The notes below the pieces were generated by a model, which was given only the letters and a program-made list of their open reading frames with translations, was not told where the DNA came from and did no database searches. The position numbers and the translations under genes were made by a program. A stretch of 64,000 nucleotides of DNA from Rhodeus uyekii (lineage: Eukaryota > Chordata > Actinopteri > Cypriniformes > Acheilognathidae). Below are positions 52,726-64,000 of this stretch, piece after piece; position 1 is the stretch's first letter, and each line of letters starts with the position of its first letter. The DNA lies in the NCBI GenBank assembly GCA_037043235.1, contig JAWRVZ010000235.1, forward strand, positions 540,001 to 604,000, in the 5' to 3' direction.

Positions 52726-54489
52726 AACTAGAGTTTGATAATTGAAATATTTATTTTACTCAAATACATTAATCAGCCGATGAGTCAAGAACAGTATTAA
52801 ACCAAACTTTAATGAAATGGTACAAGATAGACATATTAAGAGAACAACACAAGGAGATCATGATGAGAGAATATTCACTGTGTTTTCAAAAAGATTTAAA
52901 AGTAAAACACATTGTTTAACGTGCAATTCATCCTCTTTGTCTTCCTCTTCCAGTCAACACACACAAGGTGCTTAAAATATGACAATGTTTCAGCCATGAG
53001 AAAATCTTGTATCATATACCGTAGGTTGTTCATGTTCATTTTGATCAATAACCAAGAGATAAAATGTGTGTAGGTTTAAATTCGCAGTCATCTAAACTGT
53101 ATAAAGCAGAAGAAAAATATTACACATCCAAACGTTCATACCTCAAAATCAGTATTTTGTTGAAAACTTCTGCTGCCTGCTTCATTTCCACAGACAGAGA
53201 GAGAATCCTGCTTTGCCTTTAGTTTGTTTTGGATTGGAGAATCGAGTGTTACACTTACATTTCACTAATAATTCATAACTGGTACTGTGATAAGGCTGGA
53301 CAAAAGCTCAGGGGTCAAAGGTCTATAACTATACTGACTTCGGCAAAAAAATCAGGCAACTTTCCTGTTTGAGTTTAGTATTATTTTTTGAAGCAAATAA
53401 AAGCATGACATAATTGTACTCAATACCTCTTTATTAGTTGATTACACACACTGCACCTCAGTTAATGAGTCACTGACATCTGCAGCAAGTAAAAGTGATG
53501 CACAGAACCAAATAAATAGGCTAAAGTATAGATTTGTATCAACGCAACCTTTCCAAAATGCCACATCTGTGAAACAAGAGTCTCTTAATTCCTGTAGGAC
53601 ATTCACATTAGAACAGAATATCTTTATTTACCTCTATTTACAGTATTGAACAGAATTTTGGACCATTTGTTAAAGCAACTAAGAACATATAAAATAACTA
53701 TATCTGACATGAAATAAAGTGCATTCTCAAAAGATCACATCTTGTAGGAAATGACATTAAAAAACGGAAATTTCTCAAACACACACAAACACTTAAGAAT
53801 ATATTTTGACACGAGTGGACAACACACTTTTAACATGTGTGGATTCTTGTTTTTCTGTTCACTCTGTGCAGTGGAAATCAAATCGTTCGAAAGTGAATAA
53901 GACACATGGTTTAACAGTAGATTAACTGAACATTATAAAACATTAGTTGGTTCCTCTCGTATTCGATCAACTATAACAGTCACATGGTATAAAGTGGAAA
54001 CATTCAGGCCAGTGAAGTGTTAGTTGTCTTTAACCACAACTGAGAAGTCATGCATGGTAAAGGGACGAATATGACAAGAAATTTGGATCGTTACAAACAG
54101 AACATTAAATATATTAACACATTCATCCTAAATCTTTACATTATTTTGTGCATATGTCATCATCACTTCTCATTTCACTGATATATTCAAATATCTCTGT
54201 GTTGAGTTTCTATATAATACAATAAATAAACCTATTATGCTTTTACTAGCTCTCCACTAACACCAAAAACAGATATGAAACAGCAAAAGATATCGGAGAT
54301 GAAAGAGCTTCTTGAGAGATAAACGGCATCGGAATACATTTACAGAAGGATTAATAGATATCTGAAAGGCATTATCATGCTACGGTATGAAATACAAATA
54401 GGTAAAGCACTCTTGGTCTCGTCACTGATTGCAACTCTTACTACTAATACCACCATGTAAATATAGGGTGTAAAATAGTGACAGTGTCT

Positions 54490-55440
54490 CTGTTATCCAT
54501 CAGATGGCAGCATAACCCATCTATAGACCTTATTCACAGCAGCGCCATCAGTGATTTTTAATAGGATGAAAGCGAGGCTGTGATGTATGGACCTACATCT
54601 CTTCAGGATTGTATTGTTATTAGGGGTTAAATCACGTAAAGCTGAAACCATATTGCAATAGTTAGAATTTCAGAGGATTTCAGAGACTGGCATTACCCGC
54701 CCTGTCTGCAATGTTACCAATCGGCCTGGTGGTGGCGCTAAAGCGATCAAACGTACGTAACGGCTCATGACCTCTAAAACGTTTAAATCGCAGACTCCAG
54801 TGTCTTATCGTTGTAATCACTGGCTCAAGACGAACAAAACACATATTTCGGATTTGATCGTCACCCTTGCGAAACTTTTCGGTATTTTGGATTTTTGAAA
54901 AAACTACTTTTTACGAAAAAAAAAAAATCCCCGCAATCAGAGCCAAAACTGTGCAAGAAGATTCTCTGGAGTCTGACGGTAAATAATTACCAAAAAAGCC
55001 AAAATTTCTAATTTCAGCTCAAATCCTCAACGGGACACTAAAACGTTTAAATTGGGCCTGGTCACTTTTACTAAAACGGCTATTGCTCTTGAACGGAATG
55101 AAAAATTTTCACCAAACTTGGTACATCAATGCATGGGCTCGTCTGTGGTCGTGTAAAATAGATTCCACTTTGTGATGGTATAAAATGAAGAAATCGGCCA
55201 CCAGGGGGCGCCTCCACATTTTTGTACATCACACAATTTTTCACACATGCTCACGACACTCAGTCTATCGTACGGTAAAACTCCTCATTCTGAGCTGGTT
55301 TGCCTCTAGGTTCACCGATGTAAATCGAATCGTTCGCTATGGGGATTATTTCGAAAACCTACTTTCGCGAATAAGCCCTAGGTTTTTGGCTCAACCTCGA
55401 TAACTTAAAAAGCTTTTATATTTTCTTAGTAAATCGCCTG
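54490..55440. repeat. Unclassified long dispersed repeat (probable)
   Basis: Contains motifs of a type common in cyprinid genomes, such as gatgaaagcgaggctgtg (also at 23221), ttcaccaaacttggtacat and ttttcacacatgctcacgacactcagt. No coding frame or termini were found. A further fragment (gccgcaagcagcaatta) at 37142 may belong to the same group. Confidence 0.4.
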
Positions 55441-55739
55441 TTTTGGCTGTAAATGCTCTTTTCTTATCTATGATCCAGGTGGTTGCAGGCTTGCTAAATA
55501 AAACACAATACCTTGACATTTCAATATGTTTTTGTATTGTTCTGCTGACAAAACCCTGGAAAAATATCTTTCCAAGAAATATAAGTAGACTAAAAACTCC
55601 AGATAATAAGAGGCTGTGGAAAAGTATAAGTGATCCAGGAGCTTTACACAGCTTTACACAGCTTCTACACAACTGCAGGGTTGTCTGTCCTCCAAACGCG
55701 AAAGTATCTGTCGACGGGCGGCGGCGTCAAAAGAGCCAT

Positions 55740-55794
55740 ATGCAGCCATCAAAAGAACCATATATGGCTCGCGAGCCATAGGTTCCCGACCCCT
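55740..55794. mobile_element. Right terminus of a truncated hAT-type element
   Basis: The sequence ending tatggctcgcgagccataggttcccgacccctg, read inverted, is caggggtcgggaacctatgg, a hAT-type terminus. The matching left terminus was not found, so the element is truncated or its left end is diverged. Confidence 0.55.
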
Positions 55795-58266
55795 GATTTA
55801 GAGTATGGTATGCAATTCTTTACCATGTTTTGCTACTAATACCAGTCATGGCCTTTGCTGTGTTTCAACCATTTCAGCTCACAACGGGCTTCTGCTTGCA
55901 CTTGAAAAACAAACGGGTCTTGGAATTGCAAAGGCCGCCTCTGACCGATACCATAGAAACACTATGGTTTACTGTAGTAAAACCATTGCTCATCTTCACA
56001 ACTGTTCCCTAGCATTCATTTGATGATATTTCAGAGGCTTTAGAAAGAGAAAAATAACAAAAAAACATCAGTTGCATGACTAAAATGCATATGCTGAAAA
56101 ATGAGAAACAAATGTTCACTGATATTAGTGAACAACACCCAGATCACAAAGAAACAGCAACAGACGGCAGGCTACACCGAGTTGCCATGACAACAGCGCT
56201 TGACTTGCTATAGAATATATTTACCATACAATCCTCTTTCATACAACCATCATAAATGTGCTGATCCGACAATGCCTGTAATCAGGACCTGTAACTCATG
56301 AAGCATGTAATCTAAAATTGTGATATGCTTTTTTACATCAAACCTTAAGGTTCTTAGTTTATGTTTTTTTTATATATATGTATATAATCATATCCAGTGC
56401 TTCGTTCAGACCCTTAACCAAATGCTCTAATTTCACTGATCTACAAAACATATTAGCATTCATTTCTACACACGGCTACTTTTGGATTGATGTCAAGGGA
56501 GAAAGATGGTGTAGTTATGATATCTATCACTATAGGATAACTGCTTTATGCTAACCAGCAAAACCATGTCCTCTTGCTTTAAACGGATAAGAAACTCCAC
56601 AGCTAAAGAATTATTATTCAGGTTACACATGACACTTGAGTCACAGTGAGGTCAACAATCACTTTCGAGGAGAATTCAGTAGCACAAAATAGAGTCAAAA
56701 TGTACTAGTTCAAGTCAAGAGCTGTGCATAAGACTGACCTACATGTGAGAATGAATCAAATTCATCTTTAAACAGCTGCTGGATATTTACAGAGAAACAG
56801 TGAGGCTTGAAACGTACTCTAGGCAAGTATGCAAACATAGAGGAGCATGCTTGACAATGCATTGCAAGCAGGGCTTGACATTAACACCCACCAAATGCGG
56901 GTGGATTTCAGCAGTAGCGTGTAATGCAGTATTTATTTAAAATTATGCACACTTCATGTACAGTCAGTTATGTTTAAAGTGAATATAAACAGCTGAGGAA
57001 ACAAACACACGTGTAACAGTATAATTTATCTGTGCGTCAGTCTTAAAGTGACAGCAGGATAATGCTAATAATCCTGCTGCCAAATTATGAGATAATGGTA
57101 AAAATATCTATATGGCAGTTGTTCTCCATGGAAATTGTGGCCTGTGAAAATGCTGAGTAGCTAGTAACTTTGGAAAAATACTAGCCACAGCTGCTAGTGA
57201 GCAAAACAAAAGTTAATGACAAGCCTTGATTGCAAGTGTGATCCTCCTGAATATTAAGAACATCCCGCATGCATTATTTTGTACATTGTATGAGCCCAAT
57301 TCATAATGCTGCACAAATATGCATTGCATTGTTTTTTTGTTGCAGGATGCACTATAGTGTCCGTTTTTGTTTGATTTGACAAAAACAGCAAAATTTAGCT
57401 AAAGAAGCTAAATTTACGATATTAAAGATATGAAAGCTATACTTACATGCCTGCCGAATGCACCGACTTGCCATAAAGGGACTTTGATATTTACTTCAGA
57501 AGGCATCAATCAAAATATTAAATATTGGTTCATTAAATATAAAATATTGGCTCAGCAAATATTAAACTGACGACTGAATGCTTATGCAAACCTTGCTTTG
57601 AAATAAAAATATATAATCAATAAATATCCAGCATTTGTAATTCATTTGTAATGAGAGAGTTGGTTAAGAGAGAAATTTATAAAGGGAATTAATCTAGTTT
57701 AGCAAACATCCCCCACATGGCTTAAGTATTTTGCTCTACCTGCTAATGGATACAAGGTACAAGCCAGCTATGGAATAAAATGTGTCCTTGATGACTTTAT
57801 GTCTATGCCAAAAACTTGATATGTTATTACCTTGAACAACTCTTTTCAGTTTTTGTGTTTTAAGGATATCATGTGGTTGGTCACCTTAGAAAACATTGGA
57901 ACATTGTTTTGAGGTTCACAGTATTCAGCATTGTTTGATCTGTTAAAGCACTTTGCGCTTGTCATTTTTTTATCTTGTTGCATAAGCACCACAAAACATG
58001 CATCCATTCATCTTCTCACAAAGACAAACACCCAACACACATTCTTGTATAATACAACTATCATCATGTTTTGACACAACTCTGCATGTACAATTAATAA
58101 CAGCCTTTAAAAGAACCTCAGAGTTGTTGTCCTTTGTTCAGCGTAATATGATTTAGTCACTTGTTTTCACAGGCTGGAATGTCCACTAAATGTCTTAAGT
58201 GCTCAAAAACCTTGAATTCTGCTAAACCCCCAATAAAAGGCATTTATCTTTTCAACAAGCGCAAGA

Positions 58267-61200
58267 TCAAGAGCAATTCTTAGGAGTATTGACAATCTTC
58301 CCCTGTGGAGAGGTGCTAGTAGGAATCTGACTGAGTCCTTTTGAACTTGGTCTACTCCCAGAAGAAGACTCAAGGCTTCCTGATGCACAAGCCTGAGTGA
58401 CCTCCAATGATTTGGTGGTATCTTTGGCCTTGGGGCCCTCCTGAGTTCCACCTTTAACAAGCCCTATAGATTTCCCTGTGCTTGTCAACTGTGAAGCTAT
58501 ACCAGATCTTTCACCAGGAGCCTGAGGTTGAGATTTGGGCAGATCAGGAGGCACTCCAGTTGGAGAAGGAGTAGGAGATGGAGAGTGTTCCTCAACAACC
58601 TCCAAGAGACATTTGTCCTCCCAATCAAATGTTCCACGGAAGCAGCTGACTGGAGCCAGGCCCTTGTCCTGCCGAAGTTTTCCCAAAACAGAGCACTGCG
58701 CCTGGGGAGGATGGGATGGGACAACCCCTTTGGATGGAGCCATGGCAGTTCTCACCCTGACATCTGAAGTTCTGGTATGGGGATCTAATACGCTCCTTTT
58801 GAGACCCTCTTCCTCACTTGATTTCTTGCTTGCTTTGGTTACCTCTGTGCTTGTTGTCTTCCCAGGACCACTACATGGTATACTTGGCTTCACTAAAGTT
58901 GAAGTCTTCCCAACCTCTGGTTTTACTTCTTTCTTTCCAGTATCCTTTCCCCCTACTTTCTCCAACATGTCTTTAACACCTGATGTACTCATAGAGCATG
59001 ACGGCATAGTGGTTCCTTGTACCTGGCTTTGGGGAATCTTTGTAAGACTTCCTTTGTCATTAATTCCTGCTTCCCTGATGAAACTTGGATCAACTGTTTT
59101 GGCAGACAGGGAAGATGATATGGTCAGGGGTGATGGAATGGAGGCAACTGCACTATACTTTGACTCTGATGATACTGGAGAAGATTTGGTCAATGGAGGC
59201 TGGCATGTTTGGGGTTTGGCTAGGCAACTTTCTTGTAGGGTGAAAGGGGGCCGCTGAGATGCCTCAACGCTTGGAGACTTTTTACTACCAGGTGGAGTAA
59301 TGACACCAAGAGGAAGTGTCTCTTTGACCACCCCTGGTTTAGCCTCAATAGTTTGACTTGGTTCCCCAATCCTCTCCTTGTCTCTATCCCTTTCTCTCCC
59401 AGCAAGCAAAGCATCTCTACTCAAAGGTGATTCCTGCCTGCCCAATTTCCTGACCGGCTTCAGAACGCCCATTTCAGGTGGTGATGAAGTCGGTTGTGTG
59501 GGCGAAGGAGAAGTTGTTGGGGCAGATGCTAGATTCTCACCCTCAATTTCCACCAAGCTCTGCAGGCCAAGCTCACAGTGGAACCCATCCTTTCTATAAT
59601 CCGAATGTCCAACCTCCAAACTGTGTTTCCTCATCACCCCAATCCCACTTTTCTTCTCAGATGAAGATGAAAGTGGTGACCCGAGTTTCTCTGCTGACTG
59701 CACTCTTTTGAGTAGCGGTGATCTGGGTGGCTCTGCACTCTTGGGTCTAGGCCTTATGATCGGTGGGGACGAGTGTAGTTTGGCAGGAAAGGTTTGGGTG
59801 GTGTTGGAGCTTCCGACTGTGTGTCCAGGCAAAGGAGGTGGCGAGGATTGAGTTGGGGATGGTGTATGAGCCAGCGGAGACAAAGGAATGTTGCCAGCAG
59901 ACTTGCAGCGGGCTGAACGATATTGGCGGTGTAGTTTGGGGGAAAGTCCGTGCAGGGAGCTGGGCCTCATATGTTGGGTTGTTGCAGGGGAATTCGGGGC
60001 ACTGGAGGCAGGAGAGCTGTTCTGGGAGGAGGCACCTGGGTCAAGAAGATCAAAAGCCAGAATAGCCAACCAAAATTAAATGTGCCCATTAAACATTTTC
60101 ATTGTTAGTTTTCCATTTTATATTCACAAAACATGCTTTGATCTACTCACCAAGGTGGGACGACTCAGGGTTTGAGCGGTAGCTCTGGGTGGGGGAGTGA
60201 CCGGACAGGCTATGTGTTGGAGAGCCAGGAAGACTATCGCTGGATGACAGGGACCGGTTCAGAGATGACAGACTACGGCTTGTATGCAGAAGGTTGGACT
60301 GCTTAGTTATTTTGCGGAACAAAGATCCACGCCTCTTACTGTGAAGGATCATGCGAGGAAAAAGACAGGTAAGAAAAAAAAGTTTTCTGTATTTTGACAA
60401 TCTTAACAATTGGAGGCACATTATACCTCTCTTGTCCCTCTTTCACCGTCCTCTTAGTGCGCCTAGCCATCTTGGACTTGTAACTGGACTTGCGTGCTGG
60501 TCCCACTTTAATGGATGTGTTTTCAAAGGGTGTGGTGGTCAAGGTCACCTTGTTTCCACTCTGAACAAAGATAAAGCAAAGAAACATGTACACCTTTATC
60601 AGTAAATCGTTATCAAATCATGTGCATTCTTGAGGACAGGTGTGTTATAACCTTTCTAAACGGTCTAACTTGCCATTTTTGCCTGGCTGATGATAATATC
60701 TCATGCAAACTCGTGTCTCACCTTAAGTATAAGCTCTACCACTTCAGTATGGACCAATCCATGCACAGATTCACCATTGACGTGAGTAATGAGGTCACCA
60801 GCACATAGTCCTGCCTCCTGGGCAGGGCCTCCATCCTCCACATGCTGTGATTGGATAAAGACAGAATTACCAATTATTGCATCAACAAAACTATTGCAGC
60901 ATTTCTGTTCTATACTCAGTCAGCTTTAACTCATGGTGTGTTGCTTTCTTACCCAAACTATGTGGTGCACACTGTAGACGTCAGTGTCTCCAATGTAGAC
61001 CCGAATGGCACGGAGTGTGAACCCATACTTTTTGCCAGAACGGTGGATGGTGATCGGTGAACGGAGCACCGTGACTGTGGGGCAGTAATCACGGCTCGGA
61101 GAGGAGTCTCGCGATGAGGGGTTGGATGAGAGAGACCGTGGAGACATAGGACTGGCCAGTGGAGAGCTACCATGCTGCTCAACTAGTTACAATATATAAA

Positions 61201-63279
61201 AAAGACTTTTTAGGAGAAGAAATCTTTCTTTTTTTTGCTCATAACAGCCAAGCACAAATGTTTTGCATTTACAGTAATGAGAATTGGAGGGAAAATGTAT
61301 GAAAATAATGTCACAATGTGAAACCTATAGCTCCCCGGTGTGATTGGAGGCTGAACTGTACCTCCAGGTATGATGACAGACAACGCGGTGGCAGATGCAG
61401 ATTTGATGACCTTGTTGCTGGGACGTGAGGTGCGTTTCTCCCCATCGCTAGACAGCTGCTGATGACGTGCTCGCCGAAGCACCAGATCCTTGGTCGCCCG
61501 CTTACCGACGGGTTCACCAATGTTAACCACGTCCCTAAAGACCGCTGCGATGGCCCCTGTAGAAGGTATGGCCTGTGGTGCTGATATCTCACCTGGTCTT
61601 GATGGCTTGTCTGCCAAATTTATATTCATAGAAAAAAACTTTTGAGCAAAAACATCTGACTACATACATAAGCAGTTCATTTTGTCATGCAAATTACCTG
61701 CTCCTTTACTGGCACTGGTCGATATTACTTCCTTCCCAGCATTCCTCTGTTCATTAGCACCGGGTGATGATGGAGCAGTGGCTCCCTCTACTGATGATCC
61801 AAGAGCTTTAGCGGCACCCTGACGTGCAGAGAGTTCTCCATCACCCTCTTGAGGAGCGGCAAACCGGTGCGTGTCCATTAGTGCTGAAAAGCGACGCCGG
61901 GCACCCATCGGAGGACTGTAGTCTCCCTCCATATACAGAGACTCAGAGCATGACAGACGCTTCCTGTGCAACATATTGGAACGTACCATATTACTGAAAA
62001 CAGGGGTCAACAACCTTTTTGAAACTGAGTGCTACTTCTTGGGTACCGATTAATGCGAAGGGCTACCAGTTTGATGCACGCTACTGAAATATCATATTTG
62101 ATCAATTTACCTTTAATTATATGTCATTATTAATAATTAATGATATTCATCTATGTGAAGACACTGATCATGTTAATGATTTCTCGCAATGATTATCAAC
62201 AATGATTTAACAAGGTAGGAAACAGCTGAATTATGCAACACTTTATTTCCATAAACCTCTGCAAGTATTTACATTTTCAAATGATCCCTTCTACAACATT
62301 TTCACTAGCCACTAAACATTTTTAACAAATCATGCACTACGTTGCACCTTGTCTGCCCTGTATTCAGTGCAGCTTGCTATTTTTCAGGCTTTCTGGTATG
62401 CACATTTTGGTAGGCTTCAGCTACTGATTTCATTGGTTTAGCTGCACCCATCAGTATTGAGCACACCTAGCGGCGTCGCTATTGGTTGGGCCGTGTGTCT
62501 CTTCGCTGTGATTGGCGTTTGATTCCCTGTGTTTTCAGGCTGATCTGCGTCTCTCTCATGGCGGAATTGAACACTGTTCCCAAATGCATTTCAATGCAAT
62601 GTCTCGTTCCCGCTCTTGAAAGGAAACGTCTCTGGTTAATGTTGTAACCTCGGTTCCCTGAGAGATGGGACCAAGACATTGCATTAATCGCCATCTTCAT
62701 CGCTTGACCAGCTGTGCCGCGATCAGTCATGATTCTGATGCAATTACCGCTTATGCTTATTTATACTGTCTGTCAGCCAGAGCTGCATCGCACGTCAATT
62801 GGCCAGTTATCAACTGGCGTTATCCTATAAGGTTTCAGAAATTATGTGAAGGGGAGGAGTTAATTTGCGAGCGTGATTTTAAAAAAGAATGGCAAAAATA
62901 AAAAAAAACAGATGCAGCTCACTGGTAAGTGACGCTATGGTGAGCTATTTTTAAAACAGGCCTGTGGGCGACTCATGTGGTCCTTGCGGGCAACCTGGTT
63001 CCCGCGGGCACCATGTTGGTGACCCCTGACTTAAAAAAAGCATCTTTATGTGCAGTATTATGGTGATATATCTAACAGACATGGTTTGTCGGGCTGGTTT
63101 GAAATCTCATAAACGTACATCTCAGGTGAGCTCGTTCTCCAGCTCTTGTCCCTCATGCTGAAGCTTCCCAGACTCTCCCGCTTGGCCATCTTGTCATCGC
63201 GGCGACCTTTGTGCTCTCGACGGGTGACTACAGGGGACTTCTGCTCCAGCTGGGACAGGTGCTCCATGCTACTATACAC
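58267..63279 (-). CDS. mast1: mast1, 3' part: microtubule-associated Ser/Thr kinase 1, PDZ domain and tail; partial
   Basis: Neuronal AGC-type kinase linked to microtubules. Eight final exons are visible (high to low): 63279-63119, 61993-61698, 61610-61362, 61182-60953, 60844-60722, 60560-60427, 60338-60151 and 60035-58267. Phases agree at all junctions, giving about 1049 residues. VYSSMEHLSQLEQ opens the visible part. A PDZ domain follows, from SPITIHRSGKKYGFTLRA through DGGPAQEAGLCAGDLITHVNG to VVELILKSGNKVTL. Then come MARRTKR, SLFRKITKQSNLLHTSRSLS and a large last exon of about 590 codons. HRQYRSARCKSAGNIPLSPL, PRPKSAEPPRSPLLKRVQSA and RKHSLEVGHSDYRKD favour MAST1 over MAST2 or MAST3. The tail is Ser/Pro/Thr-rich and probably disordered, ending IVNTPKNCS. 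The kinase and DUF1908 exons lie off the right edge. A hAT element fills the intron at 61994-63118. Confidence 0.93.
61245..61320. repeat. Dispersed repeat with gtaatgagaattgg core, copy D
   Basis: gcatttacagtaatgagaattggagggaaaatg...gaaaataatgtcacaatg lies in a mast1 intron. Shares its right part with copies at 22010, 31255 and 42830. Confidence 0.5.
62001..63028. mobile_element. hAT-type nonautonomous element in a mast1 intron
   Basis: Ends CAGGGGTCAACAACC and, inverted, CAGGGGTCACCAACA. Flanked by an 8-bp near-duplication, actgaaaa (61993-62000) and acttaaaa (63029-63036). 1028 bp, no transposase frame. The left flank contains the splice acceptor of the 61993-61698 exon. Confidence 0.9.
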
Positions 63280-63429
63280 CTGAAAGACAGAGAACAATGC
63301 CAAAGGCTGCTTTGTTCACATGTGGTATATCCTAGATGCAGTTTACTATAGTATTAAAAGGGATGGGGATTGAGGATGTGAGGCAACAAAATGACCAAAA
63401 AGGTACTCCATATGACGGGGGGGTATTTT

Positions 63430-63600
63430 ATTTTGAATGATGCTGAAAATACAGCTTTAATCACAGGAATACATTCCATTTTAAAATATATTACAATAGA
63501 AAACAGTTCTGTTAAATTGTAATAATATTTCAGTTTAATATTTCACTCTTTTTACTGTATACATGATCAAATAAATGCAGCCTTGGTGAGCAGAAGGCTT
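63430..63600 (+). repeat. Teleost dispersed repeat, copy D (partial)
   Basis: gatgctgaaaatacagctttaatcacaggaata ... caaataaatgcagccttggtgagcag, the right half of the family seen at 24720, 47020 and 49680. Confidence 0.75.
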
Positions 63601-63773
63601 AAAAAGAAAATCTTACTGATCTCAAACATCTTAATGGTAATGTATATACTTATATGGTCCTTTCTTGCTACTTTGGCACTTGAAATCACTGATGTTGTTC
63701 ATTATACAGTCATTTTGCTGTTTGCATAATTGTGTTTATGTTGTTGTTTAAATAATCCAAGGTCTTTGTTCAG

Positions 63774-63856
63774 CAAGTGATGCTGAAGAGGTTTGCACGT
63801 CTTGAGACGAACCCTCAGCATATTCACGCTAAAGAAGATCAGAGGATGTTTATTAT
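63774..63856 (+). CDS. Orphan candidate exon on the strand opposite mast1; unidentified
   Basis: Preceded by a pyrimidine-containing acceptor (gtctttgttcag) and followed by a strong donor (gtaagtg). The 83-nt interval is open in the frame QVMLKRFARLETNPQHIHAK. The continuation reads EDQRMFI before the donor, which leaves two bases over. Reading it on the minus strand gives no MAST-like sequence. I do not recognise the protein. It could be an exon of another gene, a pseudogene piece or chance. The window ends 144 bases later, so no partner exon can be checked. Confidence 0.35.
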
Positions 63857-64000
63857 GTAAGTGTGCGATTGTGTTCACTTATGTGAAGGCCACTACTTCA
63901 CACGTGTGTTTTTAATCAAGCACCTGCTTTCAAAACAAACTAGAAAAGAAGGTTTATGTAATGTATATTAACTGTAAGAGGAGACTTTTTGAAAATAAAA

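Larger units (their letters stand above)
49070..58266. other. atg4d-mast1 spacer, including the mast1 3' UTR at its right end
   Basis: No coding exon recognised. It contains a dispersed repeat (49680-50040), CpG-rich DNA at 50930-51290 (probable atg4d promoter), a 176-bp tandem repeat (51345-51890), a small tandem repeat (52560-52725), a long unclassified repeat (54490-55440) and a hAT terminus (to 55794). The part just left of 58267 is the mast1 3' UTR, whose end is not visible. The rest (52730-54480, 55800-58000) is AT-rich with nothing assigned. Confidence 0.55.

Noticed and set aside
55391..55672. 93-aa minus-strand frame
   Set aside because: Falls in repeat-derived DNA related to 23290-23400 and next to a hAT terminus; no conserved motif.
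58535..59257. 240-aa open frame on the plus strand inside mast1
   Set aside because: Shadow of the Ser/Pro-rich mast1 last exon; no recognisable domain.
62479..62901. Open frames on both strands within the hAT element
   Set aside because: They lie inside the nonautonomous element and show no transposase motif.

Overview
The window is vertebrate nuclear DNA from a teleost fish, most likely a cypriniform (zebrafish/carp relative). It has multi-exon genes with GT-AG introns, tRNA-derived SINEs with an L2-like tail, Angel-type palindromic MITEs, Tc1/mariner, pogo/Tigger-like and hAT remnants, and many long (TA)n and (CA)n microsatellites. There are no bacterial features.

Five protein-coding genes can be read exon by exon. 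From left to right they are: (1) meis1, minus strand, first six coding exons only; the homeodomain exons lie off the left edge. (2) spred2, plus strand, complete in six exons (427 aa), divergent from meis1. (3) actr2 (ARP2), minus strand, complete in nine exons (394 aa), plus a 15-nt in-frame microexon between exons 2 and 3. (4) atg4d, minus strand, complete in ten coding exons (489 aa), with the Cys/Asp/His protease triad and a caspase-type DEVD motif. (5) mast1, minus strand, the last eight exons with the PDZ domain and a long disordered tail; the kinase domain lies off the right edge. Every reported junction was checked for reading phase, and the totals close without frame error.

meis1-spred2-actr2 matches the order seen in human 2p14. 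atg4d and mast1 correspond to human 19p13 genes, so the junction between actr2 and atg4d (about 40.3-43.1 kb) joins two ancestral blocks. The genes do not form an operon. They act in separate processes: HOX/PBX transcription, Ras-ERK inhibition, branched actin nucleation, autophagy and the neuronal cytoskeleton.

Between and inside genes: 3.0-7.5 kb is the meis1/spred2 divergent spacer, with two SINEs and an Angel MITE carrying a 1.45-kb satellite-like array. 7.5-21 kb is spred2, with a hAT carrying a BED-finger remnant, a solo LTR, a pogo-like element and two candidate regulatory stretches. 21.3-32.5 kb is a repeat-rich spacer (SINEs, mariner, Tc1). 32.5-40.3 kb is actr2, with very AT-rich introns and a 145-bp (CA)n. 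43-49 kb is atg4d, with two related TA-inserting MITEs. 49-58 kb is a gene-poor spacer. 58.3-63.3 kb is mast1, where a hAT insertion has duplicated a splice acceptor. The strongest new observations are the hAT at the mast1 splice site, the actr2 microexon, the MITE-born satellite, the abutting LTR/pogo insertions and an orphan plus-strand exon near the right edge.
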